Assembly (NCBI RefSeq): GCF_002127325.2
Contig: NC_035436.2
Coordinates: forward strand, 20,867,645-20,931,644
Direction: 5' to 3'
DNA: 64,000 nt
Origin: Helianthus annuus
Lineage: Eukaryota; Streptophyta; Magnoliopsida; Asterales; Asteraceae
Shown here: in pieces, positions 34,013 to 46,534 of the stretch
Layout of the letters: each line of letters opens with the position of its first letter
Numbering within the stretch: the stretch's first letter is position 1
The notes under the pieces: generated by a model
Told to the model about the DNA's origin: nothing
Seen by the model: the letters and a program-made list of their open reading frames with translations, nothing else
The model's database searches: none
Program-made: the position numbers and the translations under genes

Positions 34013-35136
34013 TTATTCTCTCATCAACATTTCCCAGATTTGCCCTTTGAATTGGAGCTCAAAATCAAAGGAATCAGTATCATCTTCATCCCTATCAAGC
34101 TGAAGGTTAAAAAGATCTTGGAGGTCAACTGGATTCAGACTAAGTGCATTCTCCCTTGATATTTTTTCAACACTACCATCAGACTTAATCAAAGTCAATT
34201 CATGGGTCTGTTTGACAGACTTCCACTTTACTATTTTTGGATCTGATGGGTTTCTTGGGAGAAGTTTTATTTGAGAGGAGTTTGGCGATTGAGGCCTGCT
34301 TGCCAACTTCTGAAACGCTTGAGAAAATTGAGCTTGTAGTTGCAACGAAGCATCATCCAATCCATATCGTAACTGATTTCTGATAGACTCTTTTCTGTAC
34401 TCAGCATACCTATTTTCATCTTCCTCATCCATCAGTTGTTGTCTTTTTCTTTGGTTCAAGGCAGCGATGGATATATCTGCTGATGAGAACAGCTTTTTAG
34501 ATGTAATGGTCTGCCGACGTATAACACTCGTTTCATTTTGTATACTGGCTTATTAGGAAGGGATGGATATGTCTTTCTTCGCTCTTCTAACTTACTATAA
34601 GCTCAATCAATATACTGCCTAGTCCATTTTCCAATTTGTCTAGCAGTCCCAACCTTAGCTGCTACAAGTTCTGCCTTCATTCTCTTATACTTCAACACTT
34701 CAACCTTTTTGTATTGTTTCTAGTTGGGAGCAGATTTTGGCATTTGAGGATCTTTATTCATCTTTTCAATTCTATTAACTTCCTCATTAAGAGCCTCAAG
34801 GGGCCAGTCTTTGAAATCAGACATGTAGGCTTCGTAGGGCTTGGTTTCCATGATAGTGTTCAAGAAATCATTCCTTAATGTGTTTTCTAGCTCAGCATTT
34901 GGTGACAGGTTTGACATATTCTTACTCAGGTCTCTATCAAAATCTTCCAACTTCTTAACTTCACCAAGCCAATGTTGCATGCGAGCTGATAACTTAATGT
35001 CTCCTAGCCATTTACACTCTTTATTTGCCTTATCTTCTGCTTGCTTGCCCTTTAGCTTCAGATATTCATAAATATTCTTTGAGTTTCGAATCCCTGAAGA
35101 GATGGGAAGGTTCTTTTGGATGGATCATCCTCTGTG
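34013..35136 (-). pseudogene. Broken retroelement-associated ORF, C-terminal part
   Basis: Two open pieces (34980-34720 and 34459-34013) plus the DNA between them read as one charged, coiled-coil-rich protein with stops. It has helical heptad-like stretches (WLGEVKKLEDFDRDLSKN) and ends QFKGQIWEMLMRE. It is likely the C-terminal continuation of the ORF family at 44369-41428, cut by the insertion between 35137 and about 41396. It has no enzymatic motif. In-frame stops make it a pseudogene. Confidence 0.45.
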
Positions 35137-35571
35137 TATGTTAATGCACTTTAGGTGATAAGTGCATGACTCCCATGTTACGAATGAAAGGATGAAGATC
35201 TTAAGACCAATGAAGACCATGCACTGCTCAAGGGGGAGTTTGTTAATGCACTTTAGGTGATAAGTGCATGTCTCCCATTCTATAGGGTCTTTATTGTACA
35301 TATAGTGAAACTTAGTCCCAACTTTATCCTAGGACATTTTATCCAAGTTTTAGGAAAGGCTTTTGTCTGAGTTTTTGTCTAGGACAAAAGTCAGAGTTTT
35401 GTTTGTGTAGTTTGTTTGTCCGGGCTTTCTAGTTTGTCTTGAAAGTCCGGGTTTTGCCTTGTATATATACCTTTATGTGGAATAGACAAGGTGGCGATTC
35501 TGTGTGAAATTCTGTGCACCTAACCCTAATCATTGTGTGTGTTTTGTCTGGCGGCTGCTTTGTGTGAGTGA
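35137..35571 (+). repeat. LTR-like sequence E, left copy, with polypurine tract
   Basis: TGTTAATGCACTTTAGGTG occurs at 35137 and again at 35241, separated by about 70 bp that ends in CAAGGGGGAGTT, a plus-strand polypurine tract. This looks like a deletion derivative: an LTR stub, a 3' internal tail, then a 3' LTR from 35241. The LTR contains a plus-strand TATATATACC box (about 35463). From 35258 to 35571 it is about 98% identical to 41030-41334. Confidence 0.6.
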
Positions 35572-38500
35572 TTAACTGGATTGTTTGTTATGGAAATGGC
35601 AGAGTTGTTATCGACAAGGATAGGAGTTCGAGTAAAATTCAAACCGTAGTCCCTCATTTGCTGCTGAATCCACAAAACCTGAGCACAACAGCTTGAAGCA
35701 GCAATGTACTCGGCCTCACACGTGGATAGAGAAACGGCAACTTGCTTTTTGCATTGCCAAGAGACAAGACGATTCCCAAGAAGTTGTGCGCCGCCAGAGG
35801 TTGACTTTCTGTTCATCGGGCACCCTCCGAAATCTGCGTCAGCATACGCCATCAAATCCAGACCACCTTCAGCTGGATACCACAATCCAAGCTTAGGCGT
35901 CCCTTTCAGATATCTGAAAATTCGCTTAACAGCTTTCAAGTGAGACTCCTTCGGAGTTGATTGGTACCTAGCACACAAACAAATAGAGAACATAAAATCT
36001 GGTCATGAAGCAGTAAGATACATCAGTGAACCTATCATTGCTCGATATAGAGTCGGATCCACTTCAGGATCTTTCACATTATTGGGTGAAAGCTTGAGAT
36101 TAGTCGGTAGAGGCGTGTCATAGGGTAAGCTATCTTTCAATCCAAATCTTTTGAGAATCTCGTGGACATACTTTGTCTGATGCACGTACGTCCCGGTTTT
36201 TCCTTGACTCACTTGTAGACCTAAAAAGAATGATAACTCGCCCATCGCGCTCATTTCAAATTTTGACTTCATCACCGCCTGAAACTCACGACACAATTCT
36301 TCATTTGAAGAACCAAAAATTATGTCATCAACGTAAATTTGCACGATTAGAAAATCTCCCCCTTTCTTCAAAATGAACAGTGTGGAGTCAATCGCACCAC
36401 GCGAGAACCCATGCTCCAATAGATGCTTTGACAACGTCTCGTACCATGCTCGAGGGGCCTGATGGAGACCGTAGAGAGCCTTGTCCAACAAATAGACCTT
36501 GTTGTCTAACCCTGGAGCTTCGAAACCCGGTGGTTGGGACACATACACAGTTTCATGCAATTTCCCGTAAAGGAAGGCGCTTTTCACATCCAACTGATAG
36601 ACTTTGATACGCATGTGTGCAGCAAAGGCTAGAAATAGACGAATAGCTTCCAGTCTTGCCACCGGTGCATAAACTTCGGTATTATCAATCCCTTCCTCTT
36701 GATTGAAGCCTTGAACAACCAACCGTGCTTTGTTTCTGACGACGACACCCTTATCGTCTTTCTTGCACTTGAAAACCCATTTCGTGTTGATTGCATGTTG
36801 GCCTTTTGGAAGATCGACCAAATTCCACACCTTTAACTTGTCGAACTGAGCTAACTTTTCTTGCATCGCCTAACACCAAGAATTATCCTTCAGAGCCATT
36901 TGATAGTTCTTCGGCTCTATCTGAGAGATAAAACATTCATGCAGGCTAAGATTGTAGATTTCTTCTTTCTTGATAGCAGAGAACAGACATTGCATCTCTG
37001 AAATACTCCTTCGCGTTTGCACTCTCGCATTTGGATTCCCAATAATATTATCAACAGGATGATGAATATTTGTTCTTGGAACTGGGATTGCCGGAGCTTG
37101 AAGATTGTTTCCCAAATTCGATTGAATCTCCCCCTCAGCATTTGCATTACTACTGGAAGCTTGATCATTACCAGAAGACGCATTAACATTTGGATATGCT
37201 GAAAAGTCAACGTATAGATCCCCACTTGTAGTTTGAGCAGCTGCATTGGGGATCTGCTCAGCAACAACATCATTTACGGTCGAAGAATCAGCGATTGGAA
37301 CATTCGAAGACACATTAGTAGGAATACTAGCTCTCCAGCTCGCATCCACTTCATCTTTGTTCACAAGATGTGTGTATACAACCTCCGAATCTTCTTCTGA
37401 AACATCAGGAAGATCAAACGAATCAAATAATTTATCATAATCATAACCACTTTTGGGACCGAATTCGGACGGTGGAGGATCAAAACTCAAAGGAGTTATG
37501 TCAAACACGATCTCCACTATTCGCTTCTTGATGTTATAAACGCGTTTGTTTGGAGTTCCATTGGCATATCCCAAAAAGAACCCAACTTCACCAACTTCCC
37601 CCATTTTAGGAGTATCTTTGGTGCGTTTGATAACACACTTAATCCCAAAAGGTTGAAAACCAGATAAGTTCAGTTTCCTGTTTTCAAGCAATTCATAACA
37701 TGTTTTATCTTCTCTTTTGACAGTAAGCACATGATTTAACACATAACATGCAGTGTTTACCGCCTCGGCCCAGAAGAAAATTGGCAATTTTGATTCAGAA
37801 AGCATAGTGCGGGCCGCCTCAATCAGGGTACGATTCTTCCGTTCCGCAACTCCGTTCTGTTGAGGAACATATGGAGCGCTGAACTGATGAACTATTCCCA
37901 TTTCCCGACATAACTCATCCATATTATGATTTTTAAACTCAGTGCCGTTGTCACTTTGGATTTTCTTAATAGGAAGTGAATAATTTTTCTCAAGTTGTTT
38001 GAATAAGTCTCTTAAAATACCAGCAGTTTGATCCTTTGTTTTTAAGAAAAATACCCAAGAGTAACGTGAGAAATCGTCAGTGACAACTAAGCAATAAGAC
38101 ATCCCACCAATGCTAGCAACATGGATCGGGCCGAAAAGATCCATGTGAAGCAATTCAAGTGGTTTTTGGATTGAGTTAACTGTTTTCGGTTTATGAGGCT
38201 TTCGTTTGATTTTTCCTTTTTCACATGATTCACATTTGTTGTGCATATTGAAACTACGTAAAGGAACCCCCAACACCAAGTTGTTTTTCACTAAGTGGTT
38301 CATTTTTCGCAGATGCACGTGGCCTATTCTCCTATGCCAGAGATACGATTGATCTTCAGTCGCATTTGAAAGTAGACAAGTCACTGGAGCAGACGAGTTA
38401 ACCAACGGGCGCATGTCCATGACATATGTATTATTCACCCTTGGAGCCCTCATAACGATCCAATCTTCAGGAACAACAAACCCCGGACGCAAAACGAAAC

Positions 38501-41009
38501 AAGCTTTATCAATGAACAGCATCGTGTACTTGTTATCACATATTTGAGAAACCGACATCAAGTTATGCTTCAATTCTTCAACGTAGTTCACTTTATGCAG
38601 CGTGATTTTTCCATTTGACACAGAGCCTTCACCGGTGATGTAACCACCCTTTTCACCGGCAAAATTTACATAACCACCACGGATTTGTTTAAAATTGTTC
38701 AATAACTCTTTATTTCCTGTCATGTGTCTGGAACAGCCACTATCGATATACCAAATATAGATAGCCCTCTTCAGCTTCTCCTACACTCCCCAACAAAATT
38801 TAGTTAGAGTGTCGGACCCAAGCCATGATGGTCTTGGGTCGTCCTGATTCGTCAACATAAGAAAACTCTTTGAAATAACCATCATCGCCTCTGTGTCCAC
38901 CATTTCCATTTTGGAAATTGTTGTAGTGAGTCCCCGCAAATCATGGATTATACAGAGTTGACGATCTGTTGGTATAACCAGAGTTTCCATACCCTCGGCT
39001 TCCATAGTTTTGGTAACTGTAATTTTGATTCCTGGGTGGCTCAAAATTCCTACCAAATCTAGAAGCATCTTCGTGTCTTGAGAATGATCGTGGATGATTA
39101 TCCGAATGCGGTCTTTGATTTGGAAATCGAGGGGGGGTGACGCATTTCGATCATTCACAAATCTGTTCTGTGCATGAGGACTAACATAGTTGTTGTTTGA
39201 ACCTCCAGAACGTTGGTCATTCTCAACTGGTTGGAATGTAACATGATTTTGTCGTCTGTGAGGGGTTTTCTCACGAGTATCATGTCTTTGAGATGTATTT
39301 TCCAATCTGTCCCCACGGTTAATAACAACGGGTTTCTCCTCTTGATCCTGATTTCGTTGTGATTTAACATTTGGTTTGACAACCGGTTTTACTTCTTGTT
39401 TAATCACGTTGTTTTTCTCAACCTTCTGATTTTTACCATTTTTCTTTTCAACATTAACTTTTTCATTTTGTGGTTTTTCAACAAAAGGTTTCTTTTGATC
39501 AGGATCAACAAGAGATTTACCCTTGTCATCTGGACAGTCTGCTGCTAAGTGTCCTTTCCCACGACACTTATAGCATTTGCGAATTTTTGCAGCATTCTTT
39601 GGACGTTCCTCATGATCGGTCGAAGATGATGAGGCGTTGGTGGATTTTTTCAAAATTTGGTTCACAATCTGAGAGTTGGAACCTGTTTCGATTTTTACTT
39701 CTTCTTTGACAAAATCCTCTCCTTTAACAAACTCAGTTTTAGGGACATTTTTCAAAGCCTTTTTAGTTTTCCCACGTGACTTTGGTTTTGACTTCACATT
39801 TTGAACTTGATTGAAAATTTCCAAAATCTTATTGCTTATAAAATTTTCAATGTTTTCGAGATTCACCTCATTTTTCTTTGAAACTCCACTCATCTTCGAC
39901 TGATCTGAGTCAGTAACTTCATCTGGCTCAGATTCTGACTCACTTTGCGGTTCAACCGTCAGAGGGGTCGTTGGCACAAAATTTGCCAGTTCAGGATCAA
40001 TGCTTGGCATCGATGTATAATTATGGTTTACCGGAGGAGGCACCTTAGTATAACCAATGCCGAACATTTCTTCCTCGGATTCTTTGAGACGTTGGCTGTT
40101 AATACAGAAATTCATCACTTCGGATGAATCCCTGAACTTTTCAATCTTTCGTTGCAAATCTAAAATCAGATTATCTTTTTCCAAAATGATTTTGTTCTTT
40201 TCCAAAACACAATTTTGATTCATTTCAAGTTCAGATTTTAATTCCTGATTTCTAAGATTTCCCTGAGCCACAAGTCTCTCAAATTCAGAGATATCATTTT
40301 TCAGCGCTTTTATCTTAATTCGGTGTTCTTTATCCGAATTAGACAAAACAGCATTGAGTTCTCTGGATTTTTCTAAATCTGCAATTAAGTTTGTGTTATG
40401 AAGTGCATATCTATCAATCTTAGTCACAAACTCAACACATCTAGCACATCGCTTATCTACAGAAGATGATTTTACCTCAATGCCAGCCATGAATGCACAA
40501 GCCTCGTTTTCAACGGAGTTTTCTTCCAACCTTTTAGCTTCTGCATCCGCAAATTGCTGCATTTCAGTTGTGGAGATGTTGAATTCAAAGCGTTCTCCCT
40601 TTTCTCCATCTTCTGTCTTGTTAGACTTCTCAACAGACTCTACATTCGAGGGATCTTCATTTTCAGCAACATTCCCCGAATCCAACTCTTCCCCCAAAAC
40701 CTCAGCTACAACCGCAAGCTCCTCAATACTAGTCTCTTCGACAACCTCTTCATACACTTCTTCGTTCACAATTTCAGCTATAAATGCTTGTGACACAATA
40801 GCTCCTGAGATGTCTTCCAAAGCACAACCCCAGTCATAAGGCTCAGTCACACTCTGTAGAGGTTGAGCCACCATAGCATTGTTTGTCGAAGGTGTAAGAT
40901 TTTCAGACCCACTTGAACGAGCACTTGAGTTAGAGGTAGCAGTTGATGCATTGTTGTGAGGTCTTGAATTGTTTCCTCAGGAGTTGTTGTCTCTATCAGA
41001 TCTTTCCAT
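35526..41009 (-). pseudogene. copia-2 gag-pol, one frame with four nonsense codons, truncated 3' end
   Basis: One minus frame runs from ATG 41009 to 35526 with stops at 40977-40979 (TGA), 38781-38783 (TAG), 36870-36872 (TAG) and 36003-36005 (TGA), and no frameshift. Gag (about 740 aa) is long and acidic, with the knuckle CYKCRGKGHLAADC near 39550. Protease has WYIDSGCSRHM (about 38740). Integrase has GHVHLRKMNHL, SDNGTEF and [12 protein letters not shown] has YVDDIIFGS (about 36320). RNase H has YADADFGG, STCEAEY and VDNNSA. RNase H is cut at NNPVNHS, where repeat E begins. Long gag suggests the SIRE/Maximus group, but that is tentative. No LTRs of its own were found. Confidence 0.87.
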
Positions 41010-41029
41010 TTTCGGCTTTCGACAATCAC

Positions 41030-41396
41030 GTGTCTCCCATTCTATAGGGTCTTTATTGTACATATAGTGAAACTTAGTCCCAACTTTATCCTAGGACATT
41101 TTGTCCAAGTTTTAGGAAAGGCTTTTGTCTGAGTTTTTGTCTAGGACAAAAGTCAGAGTTTTGTTTATGTAGTTTGTTTGTCCGGGCTTTCTAGTTTGTC
41201 TTGAAAGTCCGGGTTTTGCCTTGTATATATACCTTTATGTGGAATAGACAAGGTGGCGATTCTATGTGAATTTCTGTGCACCTAACCCTAATCATTGTGT
41301 GTGTTTTGTCTGGCGGTTGCTTTATGTGAGTGACGTCATTCATCTTCCTCATCAAGAATACTCAGTGTATTCTTGATTTCTCTCACAAATCTTTGC
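41030..41396 (+). repeat. LTR-like sequence E, right copy
   Basis: 41030-41334 repeats 35258-35571 in the same orientation with about six differences. It lacks the first 17 bp of E (TGTTAATGC...) and continues about 60 bp further to CTTTGCA. The minus-strand copia-2 body lies exactly between the two copies. This looks like an insertion accompanied by a 305-bp duplication, or an element with an inverted copia insert between its LTRs. Confidence 0.6.
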
Positions 41397-41427
41397 ATAC
41401 TAGTGTTTCATCTGCAGTGGTTAATCA

Positions 41428-44369
41428 TCAGGTGGATTCCGCACACCTGTTGGTGGCTTTAGCTAAGTGAGATCTTGGATTAGGAGGCCTTACAGTGTAA
41501 AATTGAGTCATTTCATCTTGAACTGTAAGCAATTCCATAGGGAAAGTTACTGCCAATGGGTTGATCTTTGTTGATGGAGGTGGGACGAATGGTTTGGGTG
41601 AAGTCTGAATGAATGGAGTAGCTGATAATGGAATTGGTGCGGGTATATCTTTTTCTTCCTTCTCTTCTTCATGCACCACGAATTTTCTCTTTCTTGTGTA
41701 AACAGATTTTGGAGAAGGAGGAGTTAGGGAAGAAAAAGGTGCTATGACTGTAAGGGTTGATTGTGATGGTAATTGAAATTGGGTAGAATCAGTGGATTGA
41801 CTAACAACTATTGAAACAACTGGTGTCTCAACCGTTGTTGTCTTAACATATGCTGAAACATTTGTTGCATCAACAATTGTTTGAGTGGAGGTTGGCAGTG
41901 GTGATGAGGATTTTGTATTCTGCTTTTTGACAGGTGGTTTTTTTGGTGAGAATTATGTTTTAGGTGTATCAGAATCTGACTTCTTAGGTTCAGCAGTGGT
42001 TTTAAGTTTCGCAGCAGTGGTTGGTTTTTCTAGTGGTGATATTGGTTTAGGAAATATGACAATAGGAGATTCGTTGTGTTTGTGTGATTTTCTTCTATTT
42101 GAAGTTCCAATGTTGAGCACTTCATCTTCCTCTTTTCTATACTTCCTCTTCTGCTTTCGTTCCATCTCCTTATCTGTCTGTTTGTTAACGGAATCATAAA
42201 TTCCCTTTTTGTTATTAGTATCAGATTTTCCAGGAGATTTTGCAGAAGTTTACTTGGCAGGCTTTGGATTTTGTTTTGGCTGATTCCTTGGTGTTGGTTT
42301 GCCAAAGTTTTTAATGGAATCCTTTTCCCTCTTTTCATCAGCATCATCTTCATCATCTTTTTCAAACACAGGTGCAGGGGTAGTACCAGTTAACTTTGCA
42401 ACGCATTCTTTTATGCCCTTGATGTTAGCCTGTGTGTCTTTGTATCTTGCTTCAATCATAACTCTAATTAGCTTCATGTGGGAATTAAGTTGAATCTCAG
42501 TCAGTTCCCTTTGAGCTGCAAGAATGGGTTATACCGAATTCCAAAGCTCTTGGCATAACTGCTGATGAGAAGGTCGATTTTTGAAAGCATCCACCAACTG
42601 CTTCAATTGATCTTTCATATCAGCAACAGTTGTTTCCAAGTTAGATATCATGTCCGTCAAATCCTGGTATTTTAATCCATCACCTAACTTATTAGGATCA
42701 TCCGAATTCCCACCAGAGGTGGTAGTATCTGCTTTTGAAAGAGGAGGTATCTCCAAATTTTCATTAGCAGATGCCCTTTTTCTTGGTTCTGGGGACTTCC
42801 CTCTGCATCAGTGGTTACCTTAGTGATCTCATCCGTGGTTAACTTGAACTCACCAGTGGATACCTTGATAGACACAGCAGTGGTTGCCTTCAAGGGAGTC
42901 TGACTGATGAAATTACTGTCCAAATGTAAATCAGTGGATTTTACATTTTTAGTAGCTGCTCCACTTGAAATACCATCAAGAATTTGCTGAAATTCAAGAG
43001 GTGTAGCCTCCTCAACTATTTCTGGGTTAGGTAATTGAAAAGGTTCAGACATAGCTATTGTTGAAGTTAAACTCTCAGTAAAGTGTTCGTGAGAGTGATT
43101 GCTATCAGTCTGAATGTCAATAGCTTGAAGCAGTGTTATAAACTTTGGTGGAATGGAAGATGAAGGGATTGCTGTCGAAAGAGACATTGTCGCGGGAGAA
43201 GGGCTTTTAAGTATACTCTCATATGAGGGTATGACATCATGTTGTGGTGTCCCTGTGAATACAACATGTTCCTTTTGTGAGGAATCATGAGGAGTTTGAT
43301 TTATGGGTTGAGATCTTTCCACATGTTGTGAGGAAGTAGCAACAGTGGTTTGTAGTGACATCTGTGTTGTCACGGGGTTAACCTTTGGGATCTCATCTTC
43401 CAAAGGACCCGTTTTGCTGGTTTCGGTGGGCTTTTTGGATTTTGTTTTGGTCTTTTTGAGTTTTGTTGGTGGGGTTTCACAGCAGTGGTTGTAGTCCTGT
43501 GATCACCAAGAGCAGTAGGCTCAGCAACAGACGTTTGAGGAGCAGTTGTGGACTCATCTAAAATTTCCTCATTCCCCTATGCTTCAGTTTTGAAAACATC
43601 TGACTCTTTAGCCATAAGGCGAGTAAAAGTTTCAGATGTTAGACTATTCATTTTAATAGCTTCACCTTTTTCAAAAGCTTTTTGAGAAACATGTTTTTGC
43701 AGGTAGTAGCTTAATAGTCTAGGAAACATAAGAAAACCAGCAGTTTTCCCCTTTTTAATAGCAGCAGTTTTCCCCTTTTTAATAGCAGCAGTTTTGCCCT
43801 TTTTAATGTTTTTTAAATTTGCAACCAAATCAACAAACAGTGCTTGGGAGTAGTTAAAATCAGTATTTGTCAAAATTGCATACCCCAATGACTGAATTTT
43901 CAAAGGTATTTCATTAAAAGAAGTAGTTTTATTTGAGAGACAGATTAAGAGAGTATGGAACAAGAATTTCATTGGTGGTGGAAAATTGCCTTTAAACATA
44001 GTTGCCTGATTCAACTGTCAATCATATCCCCTCCCAATAAAGTATGTTTGAATCTCATTTTTCGACAAAAAGGTCTTACCTGCCAAGTCGTTGACCTCAA
44101 ATGTTGTTGATGTAATACTGGGGGTAATAGCAACCCATTCACCTCCGACTTTTGAAGTTATACTTACGACCACATTGTTTTGTTCTTCAATATTCGCATT
44201 AGCCCAAAAATCGCAAAGCGTCTCTTGGAAAATGGGTGCGTCGGCGGTAAGAATGACCTTATATTTTGATGATGTAAGAACATCAATCATTTAATGATAG
44301 AGAGTATTGTTCTTGGTTTTCTCGAAAATAGCCAGGTAGTTATGCGAATTTTCCATCATCAAAGTCATG
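41428..44369 (-). pseudogene. Broken retroelement-associated ORF, N-terminal part
   Basis: Begins around ATG 44369 (then MENSHNYLAIFEKTKNN) and is interrupted by stops at 44291-44293, about 44018 and 43577, and by frameshifts. The conserved first third has a pattern (FCDFWANANIEE-like region, then FHTLLICLSNKTTSFNE and GFLMFPRLLSYYL) that I recall from a large ORF repeatedly found in Asteraceae retroelements, sometimes labelled longin-like. That label is from memory and uncertain. A triplicated 8-residue repeat KKGKTAAI lies near 43740-43800. The rest is Ser/Thr/Pro-rich and disordered. Confidence 0.5.
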
Positions 44370-45130
44370 ATCGGAATTGAAAGTTGCGAGAGGTTGACGA
44401 ATAAGTGTTGAAGAAGAAGGTGGAAACCGCTCTGCTGAATTTTAAACTCGAGACGAAAGTAAAACCTCTGTTTGGGGGTGAAAAAGGGGTTTATAAAGTG
44501 AAAAGGTGAATGCTGACGTGTCAGAAGTTAGAAAGATCTGATGGCTAACATCTGTCCACGTCACAACCTCTGCTCTGATAATGGATGACAGTTGTTTGAA
44601 AACCATTGTTGGCCAACAACAGATGTTAGGCAACATTAGTAACTCAGCAATCCTCAGATTAAACAGAACCTATGAGAACAGACAATACCCTTCAACAGTG
44701 TTTGGAAACCACTGTTGGGCAACAACAGATCTTATACAACAATAGTAAGTCAGCAGTCCTTTCAACAGACGTTTAATATAAACGAATAAATTGATATTAA
44801 ATATCAGCAGCCATTTAATGCAAAACATTTAAAAAATAATTTTTCATGGGAAAACTATAAAATTAAATATCAAGAAACTGAAAGGACAAATTTTAAACCT
44901 CTGTCATAATTTTTTTTTTAAAAAAACCTCTTCATTTAAAGACCAACAATAATCTACATGGCAAACAAAGGCCATTACCACTTCATCAGACGCAAATGTT
45001 GTAAACAGTGGTAAATCAACAGTTCAGCAATAACAAATGTTCAGAACTGTTGAGCAGTGGTAAATCAACAGTGGTAAAAAACCTCTTCATTTAAAGACGT
45101 TTTACAAAGATCTGTTGAGCAATAACAGAT
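44370..45130. other. AT-rich region with AACAGATGTT / AACAGTGG short repeats
   Basis: No gene. Many interspersed copies of CAACAGTGG, AACAGATGTT and TCAACAG occur, the same word set as in the tandem array that follows. Confidence 0.5.
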
Positions 45131-45680
45131 GTTCAGAACTTCTATTGTGTTAATCGTTGACAATTCTTTGGAAACTGCTGTTGGGAATAACAGATGTTCG
45201 CAACAATAGCAACTCAACAGTCGTTACAAAAAACAGAAATTATAAGAACAGACAATACCTTTAAATAGTGGATGAATCTTTTGCCAAACAGATGTTTTAA
45301 AAACAGCTGTTTTCAACAGACTTTTAAATATTTTTGTCAAATTTTTTCAAAATACCTATTTTTTAAGAATGTTCAGAACTTCTATTGTGTTAATGGTTGA
45401 CAATTCTTTGGAAACTGCTGTCGGGAATAACAGATGTTGGAAATAGTAGCAACTCAACAGTCGTTACAAAAAACATGAATTATGAGAACAGACAATACCT
45501 TTAAACAGTGGATGAATCTTTTGCAAAACAGATGTTTAAAAACAACTGTTTTCAACAGACTTTTAAAGATTTTTGTCTATTTTTTAAGAATGTTCAGAAC
45601 TTCTATTGTGTTAATGGTTGAATATTCTTTGGAAACTGTTGTTGGGAATAACAGATGTTGGCAACAATAGCAACTCAACA
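45131..45680. repeat. Tandem repeat of about 220-240 bp, 2.4 copies
   Basis: Units begin GTTCAGAACTTCTATTGTG at 45131, 45371 and 45592 (last partial). The second unit is about 20 bp shorter. Each has TTTGGAAACTGCTGT and AACAGATGTT. No coding frame is shared. Confidence 0.8.
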
Positions 45681-45761
45681 TTTACAATAGCAGGTATCAA
45701 CACTAACAACTGTTGATGCTCAAATCAGTAAAAATAAAATGCTCTACAAAGATTAATAGAA

Positions 45762-46534
45762 TTAAAATTTACATATCACATATGACGATAGATCAACAAT
45801 TACATTGAGAACTGAACAACAAAATTTAATAATCTTCAGCTCTTGAACAGTAGCCCTATCCTCATATACTTGATCCTCAACTTGCTTGATAAAGCGATAC
45901 TTTAAATCATAAGAACCTACAGAAGGATATAATGGTAGTAAAACGTGATGAAAAGCTTCTGCACTGTTTTTGAAGTTTGAAGTGCAGAAAGACATCACCA
46001 TTAGGTTTCTGGACACTTGGTCTCTTGTAAACAGACCAAGATGCACTCCATCAAAACACCTCTTCAGCTCTTGAACAGTAGCCCTATCCTCATATACTTG
46101 ATCCTCAACTTGCTTGATAAAGCGATACTTTAAATCATAAGAACCTACAGAAGGGTATAATGACATTTTTAACTCTTGAATGTGGAGCCAAATTCATATA
46201 TGTTATTTAACTTGTATATTTCTTCAACTCTCATGTAAAGAAGGATATAATAATCGTAGTAAAAGTTAAATATCAATAAACCGAAATAACAAAAATAAAA
46301 ATAAAAAAATAGGTTCTCATAATTACCATTAACTTTTTCATTTATCATAAAGAAGTACTCCACTTTCTGCTCTTCAGACTTCAAAAACAGTGCAGAAGAA
46401 CTCCCCACTGCTCGCTTGAAAAAAAAGCTGAAATATATCAACACCTTAAAATAAATATTATCAACATATATCAACAGTTTAAAAGAATCCACAAACCTAA
46501 AATAACCCGCAACCGATATTTGAATTTTAAACAA
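45762..46534 (-). pseudogene. Possible captured gene fragment with an internal 101-bp duplication
   Basis: Two exon-like minus segments. One reads FFKRAVGSSSALFLKSEEQK (about 46430-46360). The other, 46166-45762, reads YPSVGSYDLKYRFIKQVEDQ followed by VYEDRATVQELK, and this block appears twice (46064-46164 and 45835-45935). It looks like host coding sequence carried in the Helitron, but I do not recognise the family. The duplication keeps frame. Confidence 0.4.

Noticed and set aside
36003..41009. Four separate genes for gag, integrase, RT and RNase H in copia-2
   Set aside because: All pieces are in one frame separated only by single stop codons, so this is one broken polyprotein.
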